A stretch of 64,000 nucleotides of DNA from Opitutus terrae PB90-1 (GTDB taxonomy: Bacteria; Verrucomicrobiota; Verrucomicrobiia; Opitutales; Opitutaceae). Below the pieces are notes generated by a model. The model made no database searches and was not told the DNA's origin. It saw only the letters and a program-made list of their open reading frames with translations. A program made the position numbers and the translations under genes. Shown in pieces: positions 17,321 to 26,771 of this stretch. Every line of letters begins with the position of its first letter. Position 1 is the stretch's first letter. Location: positions 4,907,001-4,971,000 of the forward strand of contig NC_010571.1 of NCBI RefSeq assembly GCF_000019965.1. Direction: 5' to 3'.

Positions 17321-18121
17321 ATGCGTTCGTTCGAGCCCATCCGTCTGCAAAAATACCTGGCCGACGCGGGCGTGTGCTCGCGCCGCGCCGCCGAAGCGCT
17401 CATCGCCAGCGGTGAGGTGTGGGTCAATGGCGCTCCGGCCCAGGTCGGGCAAAAAGTCACGCCTGGCGTCGACCGCGTCACCACCGGCGGCAAGCCCGTC
17501 CGGACCACCGCCCAGCCGCGCGTGACCCTCGCGATGCACAAGCCCCGCGGGCTCGTCTGCACCAACGAAGATCCGCACAACCCGGAAACGATCTTCTCCG
17601 TGCTGCCGCGCGAGTTCGCGAAACTGCGCTTCTTCTGTGCGGGCCGGCTCGACAAGGACAGCGAGGGTCTGGTGATCCTCACGACGGACGGCGATCTCGC
17701 GCACCGGCTGATGCACCCGTCGAACCTCGTGGTAAAACGCTACCACGTCACGTTGGAGAAACCATTTCCCGCGAAGCGGCTGCCGTTGCTGGTCAAGGGC
17801 GTGATCGCGCAGGGCGAGCGGCTCAAGGTGGAGCGGGCCGCGCTGATCAACCCGTCCGTCAGCCACGAGGCGACGAACCTCGACGTGCACATGCATCACG
17901 GCAAAAAGCGCGAGATCCGGCTGCTGTTCACCGAACTCGGCTATCCCGTGAAGCGGTTGCGCCGGTATCAGATCGGCGGCTTCCGCTTGAAAGGCATCCC
18001 GCTCCGCGCCATGAAAAAAATGTCGCCGGCGGAGATCGAGTCACTCTTCCGGGTGCCGCGCACTCCGCACGCGGCGATCGAAGTCACCGCCGAATCCTTT
18101 GCCTCTCATCATGCAGACTAA
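17321..18121 (+). CDS. rRNA pseudouridine synthase, RsuA/RluB family
   Basis: 266 residues from ATG at 17321. The S4 RNA-binding domain is at residues 7-60 (IRLQKYLADAGVCSRRAAEALI). The catalytic domain has the conserved Asp in CAGRLDKDSEGLVILTTDG, then the HGKKREIRLLFTELGYPVKRLRR block. These enzymes isomerise one uridine in 16S or 23S rRNA. RluB and RsuA types cannot be told apart safely by eye. The stop overlaps the next gene's start by 11 bases. Confidence 0.9.
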   Translation: MRSFEPIRLQKYLADAGVCSRRAAEALIASGEVWVNGAPAQVGQKVTPGVDRVTTGGKPVRTTAQPRVTLAMHKPRGLVCTNEDPHNPETIFSVLPREFAKLRFFCAGRLDKDSEGLVILTTDGDLAHRLMHPSNLVVKRYHVTLEKPFPAKRLPLLVKGVIAQGERLKVERAALINPSVSHEATNLDVHMHHGKKREIRLLFTELGYPVKRLRRYQIGGFRLKGIPLRAMKKMSPAEIESLFRVPRTPHAAIEVTAESFASHHAD

Positions 18122-18944
18122 ACTTGCCTTCCTTCTGGCCGGCTTGGCCGCTGCTGCGACCGCCGTCGCTGCTCCGCTCACCTCCGCCACCGCCGTGCAC
18201 ACGTCGCCCGACGAGAACGCTCCGGTCATCACGGTGCTGAAAGCCGGCACGGAACCCGTGGCCGCCAACGAAGCCCTGGCGACCAGCCCGGCCGGCTGGC
18301 TGCCAGTCACGCTGCCGGGGCCGTTCGAAGGCTACGTGCAGAACAAGGACGTGACCAAGGGGCTCGACATTCGTGTCGGCGCGCAGGTCCGCCAGCAACC
18401 GAAGTCCGACGCCGGGCTGCTCACGGAAATCGACGTGGGCGACAAAACCGAGATCACCGGCCTGCACGGCCGCTGGACGCAGATCAAGGTCGAGAAAACG
18501 CTGACCGGTTACATCCATCTCGGCGGCGCACCTGGTTATATGCCGCCCATCGCGACGACGCCGGCCGGCACGACGGTCGCGCCCGCGCCCACCCCCGCGC
18601 AGACGCCCGTCGCCCCGGCTCCGGTGGCGCCGACCGCCTACGGTGTCGCCGCGCCCGGCCAGGCCGCGCCGGTCGTCGGCATGTCCGGCGGACCGTCGCT
18701 GCCACGGCTGGTGCAGGGCAAATTCGTCTCGACCCAAAGCGCCTTCCGCCCGCGCCGCCCCTACGATTGGGCCATCAACGATGATGCCGGCGTGCGCTAC
18801 GCTTACCTGGATATCAGCAAGCTGATGTTGACCGACCAAATCGAGAACTACGTCAACCACCACGTCGTGGTTTACGGCGCCGCCAAGCCCGTTCCGAATA
18901 CCAAGGACATCGTTATCGAGGTCGAAAGTCTCCAACTGAAGTAG
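18111..18944 (+). CDS. Secreted protein with two bacterial SH3-like domains
   Basis: 277 residues from ATG at 18111. Signal peptide MQTKLAFLLAGLAAAATAVAA. Two SH3b-like segments follow: about 25-85 (SATAVHTSPDENAPVITVLKAG, then WLPVTLPGPFEGYVQNKDV) and about 88-145 (VGAQVRQQPKSDAGLLTEI, then WTQIKVEKTLTGYIHL). A proline-alanine-threonine linker covers about 150-190. The remainder (about 200-277) has no family I know. SH3b domains often bind cell-wall peptides. Translation is probably coupled to the upstream synthase gene. Confidence 0.7.
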   Translation: MQTKLAFLLAGLAAAATAVAAPLTSATAVHTSPDENAPVITVLKAGTEPVAANEALATSPAGWLPVTLPGPFEGYVQNKDVTKGLDIRVGAQVRQQPKSDAGLLTEIDVGDKTEITGLHGRWTQIKVEKTLTGYIHLGGAPGYMPPIATTPAGTTVAPAPTPAQTPVAPAPVAPTAYGVAAPGQAAPVVGMSGGPSLPRLVQGKFVSTQSAFRPRRPYDWAINDDAGVRYAYLDISKLMLTDQIENYVNHHVVVYGAAKPVPNTKDIVIEVESLQLK

Positions 18945-18960
18945 GTGCAAGACTCGCTCC

Positions 18961-19016
18961 GGCGGCAGGCCTTCGCGCCTGCCGTCGATTTCGGCAGGCA
19001 GGGACGTCCCGCCGCT
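18961..19016. repeat. Palindromic repeat
   Basis: GGCAGGCCTTCGCGCCTGCC is a tight hairpin, followed by a second GGCAGGGACG...CCGCC part. It sits in the 18945-19125 spacer upstream of folD. Confidence 0.6.
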
Positions 19017-19125
19017 ACCCGTCGCCAGAAAGCTCAGACATGTCCCAATGACAGACTTGCGCCCTTTGTGACTTGGCAAATGCGCGCGGTTCGCCGCTCC
19101 TTCTCCCTTCCCGTTCTTCCTCCCG

Positions 19126-20007
19126 ATGACCCTCATTGACGGATCCAAGATCGCCGCGACCATCGTGGCGGAACTCAAAGCCGAGGTCGCCGCGCTCACC
19201 GGCCGCAAACCGTGCATCGCGCTGGTGCGCATTGGCGAAGATCCCGCCTCGGTGTCCTACGTGAAGAACAAGGAGCGGACCGCCGCCGAGATCGGGCTCA
19301 CCGGCCGGGTGATCCTGCCGCCGGTCACGATTTCACAGGCAGAGTTGTTCGCGCTGATCGACGGACTCAACGCCGATGCCGGCGTCGACGGCATTCTGGT
19401 TCAGGCGCCAATGCCCAAGCACCTCGACGAACTGCAGGTGTTCCGCCGGATCGCGCCGGAGAAGGACGTCGACGGGCTCGGCACGATGAACCTCGGCAAG
19501 GTTGCCCAGGATGACGACACCGGCTTCGTTTCATGCACGCCGGCGGGGATCATGGAACTGCTCAGCCGCAGCGGCGTCGACCTCAAGGGCAAGCACGTCG
19601 TCGTGGTCGGTCGCAGCCTGCTCGTGGGCAAGCCGGTCGCGCTGCTCGCGCTGCAAAAGAAGGCCGGCGCCAACGGCACGGTCACGATCTGCCACTCCGC
19701 CACGAAGGATCTCCCGGCGATCACCCGGCAGGCCGACGTGCTGATCGCGGCGATCGGCCGCGCCGGCTTCGTCACCGCCGACATGGTCAAACCGGGCGTG
19801 GTCGTGATCGACGTGGGCATCAATCGCGTGCCCGACAGCACGAAGAAGTCCGGGTATCGGCTGGTCGGCGACGTCGATTTCCCCGCGGTGTCGCCCCTCG
19901 CCAGCCAGATCACGCCGGTGCCCGGCGGCGTCGGCCCGATGACCGTAGCGATGTTGATGAAGAACACGGTCAAAGCCTATCGGCTGCGCCAGCACCGCGC
20001 CGGCTAG
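19126..20007 (+). CDS. folD: Bifunctional methylenetetrahydrofolate dehydrogenase/cyclohydrolase
   Basis: 293 residues. It oxidises 5,10-methylene-THF and hydrolyses the methenyl product to 10-formyl-THF, in the cytosol. The active-site Tyr and Lys are in [14 protein letters not shown]. Conserved blocks [37 protein letters not shown] and [18 protein letters not shown] are all present. Single gene; the next gene is 95 bp away. Confidence 0.97.
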
Positions 20008-20102
20008 GCGTCGCTGCAGCCAGCGGGTGCTTCCGCGGGCCGGCTGCGGCACTCCAGCCCGAACTTGCACCGGCCGGCCCGAAGGTCTTCTCTACCCCTA
20101 AA

Positions 20103-21233
20103 ATGCCCCAGCCTTCCATTCTCGTCGTCGACGACCAGCCGATTAATGTTCAGCTGCTGAAGCGCAAACTGGAGCGAGAGGGAATTCAGGTGACGGCAGC
20201 CTACAACGGGCTCGAAGCGCTCGATCTCGTGCGCAAGACCAAGCCCGATCTGATCCTGCTGGACGTGATGATGCCCGACATGGACGGCATCGAGGTTTGC
20301 CAGCGGCTGCAGGCCGACGAGCTGACGCGCTCGATCCCGATCATCTTCATCACCGCTCGCACGTCGAAGGAGGGCAAGATCGAGGGCCTCAACGTCGGCG
20401 CCGTCGACTACATCACCAAGCCCATCGATCTCGACGAGACGCTCGCGCGCGTGCAGACGCAGCTGCGGTTCGTCACGATCAATCGCGAGATGCTCGATTT
20501 GCAGCGCCGGCTCGTCGAAGCCCGTCGCGCGGCCACCATCGGTGCGGTCACGCAGGGCATTGCGCACAACCTGAACAATCTGCTCGGCGTCGTGATCGGT
20601 TATCTCGACCTCATCAAAGCGTATTACGACAAACCGGAGCAGGTCCGGAAAAACGCGCAGAACGTCGAGGACGCGGTGCACCGGATCGTGTCGATCATCA
20701 AGCAGCTCAGCTCGCTCGTGGTGAAGACGCGCCCCCCGCTTTCCAAGGGCAATCTGCAGCGGTTGCTGGAAAGCAGCGTCACCCGGTTCCACTCGGAATG
20801 CCGGCTCACCACGCCGGTGACGATCGAGAATCCGCTCGGCGAACTGATTTTCGAAACCAACTACGAGGTGTTCGAGGAAGTGCTGTCGAAGGTGCTGATC
20901 AACGCCTGGGAATCCTATGGCCAGCAGCCGAACGCACCCCACCCGATCGCAGTCCGCACGCAGCTGCTCGAAAAACCAGGCGAGCCAACCATGATCGAGA
21001 TCCGCGTCGAGGACTCCGGGCGCGGGATCGACGAGGAGATTCGCGATCACATCTTCGAGCCGTTCATCAGCTCCAAACACACGGTCGGCGTCGGCATGGG
21101 CCTGACCGTCGCGCGGCACGCGTTGCGTAATCTCGGGGGCGAGGCGACGATGTCCGACCGGCCGGAGGGCGGCGCCGTCGCCGTGCTCACGCATCCGCTC
21201 GAAGCGCGCAAGCTCCGCAAGCACGAGGCCTGA
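20103..21233 (+). CDS. Response regulator-histidine kinase fusion
   Basis: 376 residues from ATG at 20103. The frame is open far upstream but opposes nothing recognisable; the receiver begins right at MPQPSILVVDDQPINV. Receiver 1-120: DD pair, phospho-Asp in LILLDVMMPDMDG, Lys in YITKPIDLDE. A coiled linker leads to a dimerisation helix with the candidate His in GIAHNLNNLLGVVIGYL. The ATPase has DSGRGIDEE and GVGMGLTVARH. An N-terminal receiver with C-terminal kinase suggests a relay component that takes phosphate from another kinase. It is soluble with no sensor. Confidence 0.88.
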   Translation: MPQPSILVVDDQPINVQLLKRKLEREGIQVTAAYNGLEALDLVRKTKPDLILLDVMMPDMDGIEVCQRLQADELTRSIPIIFITARTSKEGKIEGLNVGAVDYITKPIDLDETLARVQTQLRFVTINREMLDLQRRLVEARRAATIGAVTQGIAHNLNNLLGVVIGYLDLIKAYYDKPEQVRKNAQNVEDAVHRIVSIIKQLSSLVVKTRPPLSKGNLQRLLESSVTRFHSECRLTTPVTIENPLGELIFETNYEVFEEVLSKVLINAWESYGQQPNAPHPIAVRTQLLEKPGEPTMIEIRVEDSGRGIDEEIRDHIFEPFISSKHTVGVGMGLTVARHALRNLGGEATMSDRPEGGAVAVLTHPLEARKLRKHEA

Positions 21234-21260
21234 GGCAGAAACATCTCTGCTGCCGGTGGA

Positions 21261-21449
21261 GCGCCTTGCCCCCAAGGCGCTGCTTTGATCGTAGCCGCGG
21301 TTACAAAGCGGGCCGCACGGCGACGTCATGCGGTTACGGCCAAGCGCGTTGAGGGCAGCGTGCTCGCCAACCAAGGTAGGGCGCTCACTCCGTGAGCGCC
21401 GTGAACGTCAGTTGATATCCCGGCGGGCAGCGGAATGCCCGCCCTACCT
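21261..21449. repeat. Cluster of four palindromes
   Basis: GCGCCTTGCCCCCAAGGCGC lies at 21261-21280. A GTAGCCGCGGTTACA...GCGGTTACGG element lies at 21291-21342, then a GCGCGTTGAGGGC half element, then 21376-21449 with GGCGCTCACTCCGTGAGCGCC and GGCGGGCAGCGGAATGCCCGCC. These fill the gene-free 21234-21568; only the proC promoter can also be there. Confidence 0.8.
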
Positions 21450-21568
21450 TTTGAGCCGCCAGTTCGGCGGTGGCAGCGTCAGTTCAAGCCTGCCGCCCCA
21501 GTGCTGAAGCCGCACCCGCAGACCGGGATTGCCTCGGCGGCACCGGGCATCGATCGTCGTTGCCTCTC

Positions 21569-22378
21569 ATGACAACGCATACCGCCTTCATCGGTTCCGG
21601 GAACATGGCGTCGGCCATGGTGGATGGACTGCTCGCGCGCGATCCGAACGCCCGCGCGAAGCTCGGGTGCTACAGCGCCGCCGATGGCACCGCCGAGACG
21701 CTCGCGAAACGCACGGGCATCGCGCGCGCCACAGACCTGCCGGCGCTGCTCGCCCCGGCGGATCTGGTCGTGCTGGCGTTCAAGCCGCAGCATCTCGCGA
21801 GCGCGGACCCGCAGCTGACCACGCTGACGCGCGGCAAGCTGGTGCTCTCGATTCTCGCCGGCAAGCCGCTCGCCGCGTTGGTGCAGGTGTTCCCGCAGGC
21901 GCGGAACGTCGTGCGCGTCATGCCCAACACGCCCGCCGCAATCGGCGCGGGCATCAGCGCCTACTGCTCGCGTGATCCGCTGTCGCCCGCCGACCGCGAC
22001 ATCGTCGAGACGCTCCTCGGCGCGATGGGCCAGTTTCTCGCGCTGCCCGAGGAACAGATGAACGCGGTCACCGCGCTCAGCGGCAGCGGTCCGGCGTTCC
22101 TGTTCGAATTCGTCGCCGCGCTGCGCGACGGCGGCATCGCCGCCGGGCTCGCACCGGAGATGGCCGCGCAGCTCGCCATGCACACCGTACTCGGCTCCGC
22201 GCAACTGCTCGTGAAGCGTGGCGTGGATCCGGAGACGCTGCGCAACCAGGTCACGTCCCCCAACGGCACCACGCTCGCGGGATTGCAGCAGCTGCAGGCG
22301 GGCGATTTTCGCGGCCTGATCAAAAAGACGATCCTCGCCGCCCAGGCCCGCGCCGTCGAATTGGCGCGCGAAGGGTAA
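21569..22378 (+). CDS. proC: Pyrroline-5-carboxylate reductase
   Basis: 269 residues from ATG at 21569. The Rossmann loop AFIGSGNMASAMVDGL binds NAD(P)H, VVRVMPNTPAAIGAG is the standard motif, and the C-terminal signature spans ALSGSGPAFLFEF to QVTSPNGTTLAGL. It makes the last step of proline synthesis. Single gene, convergent with the polyamine transporter. Confidence 0.96.
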   Translation: MTTHTAFIGSGNMASAMVDGLLARDPNARAKLGCYSAADGTAETLAKRTGIARATDLPALLAPADLVVLAFKPQHLASADPQLTTLTRGKLVLSILAGKPLAALVQVFPQARNVVRVMPNTPAAIGAGISAYCSRDPLSPADRDIVETLLGAMGQFLALPEEQMNAVTALSGSGPAFLFEFVAALRDGGIAAGLAPEMAAQLAMHTVLGSAQLLVKRGVDPETLRNQVTSPNGTTLAGLQQLQAGDFRGLIKKTILAAQARAVELAREG

Positions 22379-22393
22379 GCACCCACTTCGGCA

Positions 22394-22474
22394 GTAGGGC
22401 TGACGCTCGCCGGCAGCCGCTGATGCAGTCGGGGTCGCGCCAATGTCTCGGCCGGCGGCGAGCGCCGGCCCTAC
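22394..22474. repeat. REP-like element, GTAGGGCTG...CCGGCCCTAC family
   Basis: It begins 16 bases after the proC stop. The ends GTAGGGCTGACGCTCGCCGG and CCGGCGGCGAGCGCCGGCCC match the element inside the helicase gene. Confidence 0.85.
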
Positions 22475-22502
22475 AAAAACGACAAACCAGCCGCCAGCTC
22501 CG

Positions 22503-22531
22503 CACCATGTAACCTAATTGGTTACATGGTG
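22503..22531. promoter_or_regulatory. Perfect 12-bp inverted repeat between proC and potA
   Basis: CACCATGTAACC, loop TAATT, GGTTACATGGTG. It lies 14 bases beyond the potA stop, between convergent genes. It is AT-richer than its surroundings and has no U-tract. It may be a bidirectional hairpin or a protein-binding site. Confidence 0.6.
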
Positions 22532-22545
22532 ACCGGTGCGGCAGG

Positions 22546-23628
22546 TCACTCCGCTCGGACGACGACCAGGTCGTCCGGATGCAGCGCGCAGAACACGCTG
22601 TCGCCCGCGTGAAAGATGTCGCCCAGCTCGCTCTCGTTCGCCACGACGGCGTTGAGCCGCGTGCCAATGTCGGTCACCAGCACCAGGTGATCGGTCGCGC
22701 CGCGGAACACCTCTTCCTTCACCTCGACGGCGAACGAATTCGATGCCGCGATGGGCAGCCGAGACACGTGAACCTTCTCGGGCCGGATCGAGATCAGCGC
22801 CCGCGAAAGCTCCATCGGCCAGTTGTTCGCGGGCACCAGCACCTCAAGCCCGCCCGCCAGTCGCACGCGCACATCGAACCCCGCCATGGCCACGCGCTCC
22901 GCCGCGAGCAGGTTGCCCTGGCCGACGAAATCCGCGACGAAGGGCGTCGCCGGCCGGTGATAAATCTCCGGTGCCGTGTCGAGCTGCTCGATTCTGCCGC
23001 GGTTCACGACCGCGATCCGATCGCTCATCGTCAATGCCTCCTCCTGGTCGTGCGTGACAAACACGAACGTGATCCCGAGCTGCCGTTGCAGCCGCTTCAG
23101 CTCGAGTTGCATCGTCAGCCGCAGCTTCGCATCGAGCGCCGACAGCGGCTCGTCGAGCAAGAGCACTTTCGGCCGGCAGACGAGCGCACGCGCGAGCGCC
23201 ACGCGCTGCTTCTGTCCACCCGAAAGCTGGTGCGGCCGCCGCGCGTCGAGCCCGGTCAGCGACACGAGTTCGAGCGTCTGCCGTACGCGCTCGGCGGCCT
23301 CCGCTTTCGGCACCCGCTGCATTTTTAGGCCGAAGCCCACATTCTCCGCGACCGTCAGATGCGGGAAGAGCGCATAGCTCTGAAAAACCTGGTTCACCGG
23401 TCGCCGATACGGCGGCAGCCGCGAAACGTCCGTGCCCTCGATCCACACCTCCCCGCTCGTCGGCGTGTCGAATCCTGCGATCAGTCGCAGCAGGGTGGTT
23501 TTGCCACAACCCGAGGGGCCCAGCAGCGTGAGAAACTCGCCCGCGGCGATCTGCAGGCTGACGTTGTCCACCGCCGCGACGGCGCCGAAACGGCGGGTGA
23601 CTCCGTGCAACTCGACCATCGCATTCAT
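22546..23628 (-). CDS. potA: Polyamine ABC transporter ATP-binding protein
   Basis: 360 residues from ATG at 23628. Walker [11 protein letters not shown]-loop [16 protein letters not shown], signature [15 protein letters not shown], Walker [17 protein letters not shown], and switch His in VTHDQEEAL. The C-terminal about 110 residues form a TOBE-type domain. It drives import by PotB and PotC. Its ATG overlaps the potB stop by 4 bases (ATGA), so translation is coupled. It is the last gene of the cluster. Confidence 0.93.
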   Translation of the reverse strand: MNAMVELHGVTRRFGAVAAVDNVSLQIAAGEFLTLLGPSGCGKTTLLRLIAGFDTPTSGEVWIEGTDVSRLPPYRRPVNQVFQSYALFPHLTVAENVGFGLKMQRVPKAEAAERVRQTLELVSLTGLDARRPHQLSGGQKQRVALARALVCRPKVLLLDEPLSALDAKLRLTMQLELKRLQRQLGITFVFVTHDQEEALTMSDRIAVVNRGRIEQLDTAPEIYHRPATPFVADFVGQGNLLAAERVAMAGFDVRVRLAGGLEVLVPANNWPMELSRALISIRPEKVHVSRLPIAASNSFAVEVKEEVFRGATDHLVLVTDIGTRLNAVVANESELGDIFHAGDSVFCALHPDDLVVVRAE

Positions 23629-24506
23629 GGGTGCTCCTCCCGCGTGGTCACGCGCAGCAGGATGAGATACGTGAGGGCGAACAACGCCATAAAAACAACT
23701 CCCAGCGCCGCGCCGAACGGCCAGTCGCGCGCCTGCATGAACTGGTTCTGAATCACGTTGCCGATCATCGGCACGCGCGCACCACCCATGAGGTCGGTGA
23801 TGGCAAACATCCCGATCGCCGGCACGAACACCAGCAGCGTACCCGCCGCGATGCCGGGCAGCGTGAGCGGGATGATCACGCTCGAAAACACGCGCAGCGG
23901 TCCTGCGCCCAGATCGTAGGCCGCTTCGATCAAGGCGCCGTCGAGCTTTTCCGCGCTGCCGTAGATCGGCAGGATCATGAACGGCAGATAAGCGTAAACC
24001 AGTCCGATAATCACCGCCGTCGGCGTGTAGAGCAGCTCGACCGAGGGGAGCGCCAGGCCTTCGAGCAGCCCGTTCAGCAATCCCTCTTTTTTCAGGATCG
24101 TGATCCACGCGTAGGTGCGAATCAGGAAGCTCGTCCAGAACGGAATCATCACCAGCAGCAGCAGCCGTTGCCGCCACTCCTCGCGCGCGCGCGCAACGCA
24201 GAACGCGACCGGATACCCGACCACCACGCAGATGATCGTGGTCAACCCTGCATAACCGATCGAGCGTGCGAAGATCCGGACGTAAACCGGATCGAACACG
24301 CGAATGAAGTTCTCCGTCGTGAACGTGTAAACCACGCGGCCGAGTTCGTCCCGCTCGCAAAAGCTGTAGACCAGCAGGATGACGCTCGGCAGCACCACGA
24401 ACAACACCAGCCACAGCACCATCGGCGCGAGCAGCAGCCACGCGCGCCACGAGGCGCGGCGGCGCTCGAGCCCGACGGCGGCGGAGCTACGGACGTCGTT
24501 CGTCAT
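23625..24506 (-). CDS. potB: Polyamine ABC transporter permease PotB-like
   Basis: 293 residues from ATG at 24506 ([11 protein letters not shown]); longer forms would run into palindromes. Six transmembrane helices are seen, starting [20 protein letters not shown]. The permease EAA loop, [19 protein letters not shown], sits in the fifth quarter as expected. With PotC it forms the membrane channel for spermidine/putrescine. It is separated from potD by a 195-bp spacer full of repeats. Confidence 0.9.
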   Translation of the reverse strand: MTNDVRSSAAVGLERRRASWRAWLLLAPMVLWLVLFVVLPSVILLVYSFCERDELGRVVYTFTTENFIRVFDPVYVRIFARSIGYAGLTTIICVVVGYPVAFCVARAREEWRQRLLLLVMIPFWTSFLIRTYAWITILKKEGLLNGLLEGLALPSVELLYTPTAVIIGLVYAYLPFMILPIYGSAEKLDGALIEAAYDLGAGPLRVFSSVIIPLTLPGIAAGTLLVFVPAIGMFAITDLMGGARVPMIGNVIQNQFMQARDWPFGAALGVVFMALFALTYLILLRVTTREEHP

Positions 24507-24517
24507 CGCAATTCCGG

Positions 24518-24647
24518 CATGGCACGGGCGTCCCGCCCGTGATCTCAGGGCCGGCAGCGGCCGCCTGCCCGGGTTCGGACCGCTCCAGCGCGGCCGAACC
24601 AACGACGAACAGCGTCCATCGCTCACGGGCGAGACGCCCGTGCCACG
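24518..24647. repeat. Paired palindromes forming one large inverted element
   Basis: GGCACGGGCGTCCCGCCCGT at the left and ACGGGCGAGACGCCCGTGCC at the right are inverted copies about 85 bases apart. Between them lie a CCGGCAGCGGCCGCC segment and a GGTTCGGACC...CGGCCGAACC pair. It splits the transporter operon between potD and potB. Confidence 0.8.
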
Positions 24648-24701
24648 GCCAAGCCGGCCGAAGACCGAGTTCGGTCAGCGTGGGAGTCTGGGCCTGTTCT
24701 C

Positions 24702-25730
24702 TCACAGTCCGCTCTTCAAGTCCGTCACCAGCCGGTCGATGTCGCCGGCGGCGCGACCGATGTCGCGGAACGTTTCCAGTTTGCCGGCGGGCGGATAGCT
24801 CGCGGGATTGGCCAGTTCCTCCGGCGACAGCAGCTTGCGGGCCTCGAGATTCGGGTTCGTGTAGGGGAAATCTGCCGACACCAGTTTCGAGACCTGGGGA
24901 CGAAGGATGTAGTTGATGAACTTGTGAGCGTTTTCCTTGTTCTTCGCCGCTGCCGGGATCGCCAGCACGTCGATGAACTGATGCGCGCCTTCCGCCGGAA
25001 TCACATACTGAAACTTCTTGTCCTGGTTCCAGAGGATCGCCGCTTCGCCGCTCCACACGATGCCGAGGTCGACATCGCCGTTGAGCAGCGCGGTCTTCGG
25101 GCTGTCGGAGTCGAACACTTTCACCCGCTGCACCCAGTCCGCGAGCACCGGCCGCACCTTCGCGAGCGCCTCCGCGTTGATCGTGTTGATCGGCAGACCG
25201 AGCGTGTAGAGCGCCCAGGTCACGAGTTCGCGGTTGTCATTCAGCACCACGATCCGGCCCTGGTGCGCCGGTTGAAACACATCGCGGTAGCCCTTGATCG
25301 GGGTCTTAATGACGTCGGTGTTCACGACGATCCCAACGGTGCCAGCCATGTAGGGGACCGTGTAGCGACCTTCGGGATCGTGCGGCCGCTTCAGGAAGCT
25401 CGGATCGATATTTTTCAAATTGGTCAACTGGCTGAGGTCGAGCGGAGCGAGGAGTTTTTGGCGGATCATCACCTCGGCCGCGTAGTCCGACGGCTGCACG
25501 AGATCATAGGCGCCGCCACCGGCCACGAGTTTCGAGAGCAGTTCCTCGTTGGAGGCATACGTCTCGAAGTTCACGCGAATGCCCGTCTCGGCGGTGAACC
25601 CGTCGATCACGGCTTGCGGCACATACTCGGACCAGCCGAAGAGATTCAGTTCCTGTTTTTTGGAAGCGGCGGAGACGGTGCTGACCGCGGCGGCCAGTCC
25701 GAGCGGGAGGAGGAAACGAACGAGTTTCAT
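24702..25730 (-). CDS. potD: Polyamine ABC transporter substrate-binding protein
   Basis: 342 residues from ATG at 25730. Signal peptide MKLVRFLLPLGLAAAVSTVS. The mature start QELNLFGWSEYVPQAVIDGF is typical of PotD/PotF. The ligand-pocket segments YDLVQPSDYAAEVM, VPYMAGTVGIVVNTD and VDLGIVWSGEAAI are present. It binds spermidine or putrescine in the periplasm; which one cannot be read by eye. It sits between potC and potB instead of at an end. Confidence 0.92.
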   Translation of the reverse strand: MKLVRFLLPLGLAAAVSTVSAASKKQELNLFGWSEYVPQAVIDGFTAETGIRVNFETYASNEELLSKLVAGGGAYDLVQPSDYAAEVMIRQKLLAPLDLSQLTNLKNIDPSFLKRPHDPEGRYTVPYMAGTVGIVVNTDVIKTPIKGYRDVFQPAHQGRIVVLNDNRELVTWALYTLGLPINTINAEALAKVRPVLADWVQRVKVFDSDSPKTALLNGDVDLGIVWSGEAAILWNQDKKFQYVIPAEGAHQFIDVLAIPAAAKNKENAHKFINYILRPQVSKLVSADFPYTNPNLEARKLLSPEELANPASYPPAGKLETFRDIGRAAGDIDRLVTDLKSGL

Positions 25731-25786
25731 AGGCGATGTGGAGGGAAAAGAGGCATAACGCGTGCCGGCGGCGACGGTTGCCGGCG

Positions 25787-26602
25787 TCACCGGTGCAGCT
25801 TGCGCACGTAGTCGGAGAAGAACACCACCGCGACGGTCGCGATGATGAAGAGCGCGGAGAGTGCGTTGAGCATGGGATTGAGTCCGACCTTCGCCATGCC
25901 GAACACCCGGATCGGGAGCGTCGCCGACGCGGCGCTCGTGGTGAAAAACGTCACGATCAGCTCGTCCATCGACAGCGTGAACGCCATCAACGCCCCCGCG
26001 ACGATCGCCGGCCGCAGGCACGGCACGATCACGAGCCAGAAAGCCTTCAGCGGCGTCGCGCCGAGATCGAGCGCCGCCTCCTCGATCGCCGGATCCAGTC
26101 CGCGCAGCCGCGCCTGCACCGCGACCAGCACGAACGGAAAGCAGAACGTCACGTGGCCGATGATCACGGTGATAAAGCCGAGTTGCATTCCTGCCATCGT
26201 GAAAAAGATCAGCAGGCTGATGCCCATCAGCACCTCGGGAATCACCATCGGCACCGCCGCGAGCGTCTGCAGCGTGCGCGCGCCATGAAACCGGTAGCGG
26301 TGCAGCAGCCACGCGCCGGCGGTGCCGAGCACGACCGACAGCACCACCGAAAATGCCGCGATGATCACACTGTTCTTCGCTGCGCGCAGCAGCGGCGCGT
26401 TGTGCAGCAGCCGCTCGTACCATTCCAGCGTGACGCCCTGCCAGACGATGTTCAGCCGCGACGCGTTGAACGAATACACCACGAGCACGAGGATCGGCAG
26501 ATAGAGGAACACGAACACCGCCAGCGTCCACCCGCGCAGCACCCGGTCGAGGGTGCGAATGCCGCCCATGCCGGTGGAGCGCGAATCGGAGGTTGGGGCC
26601 AT
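25787..26602 (-). CDS. potC: Polyamine ABC transporter permease PotC-like
   Basis: 271 residues from ATG at 26602 (MAPTSDSRSTG). Six helices begin at LAVFVFLYLPILVLVVYSFN. The EAA loop is AIEEAALDLGATPLKAFWLV. It is the first gene of the cluster, 56 bp before potD. Upstream is a palindrome pair, so the promoter is probably within 26603-26670. Confidence 0.91.
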   Translation of the reverse strand: MAPTSDSRSTGMGGIRTLDRVLRGWTLAVFVFLYLPILVLVVYSFNASRLNIVWQGVTLEWYERLLHNAPLLRAAKNSVIIAAFSVVLSVVLGTAGAWLLHRYRFHGARTLQTLAAVPMVIPEVLMGISLLIFFTMAGMQLGFITVIIGHVTFCFPFVLVAVQARLRGLDPAIEEAALDLGATPLKAFWLVIVPCLRPAIVAGALMAFTLSMDELIVTFFTTSAASATLPIRVFGMAKVGLNPMLNALSALFIIATVAVVFFSDYVRKLHR

Positions 26603-26670
26603 GCAGGAGCTCACACACTTGCCGACCCGCCGCGCGCAGCGCAAGGCCGCAACACAAGGCCGCGTGGCAC

Positions 26671-26762
26671 GTGGCACGGGCATCTTGCCCGTGGGTGCTA
26701 CGTGACATTGTTTTCGCACCTCAGCCTTGCGTCCTGCTCACGGGCGAGACGCCCGTGCCACC
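26671..26762. repeat. Paired palindromes, same family as 24518-24647
   Basis: GTGGCACGGGCATCTTGCCC is at the left and ACGGGCGAGACGCCCGTGCC at the right, inverted, about 45 bases apart. It lies between the AsmA-like gene end and potC. Confidence 0.8.
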
Positions 26763-26771
26763 TCCACCCAC

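Noticed and set aside
19533-20102. Upstream extension of the response regulator-kinase gene
   Set aside because: It lies inside folD in another frame. The receiver begins exactly at ATG 20103.
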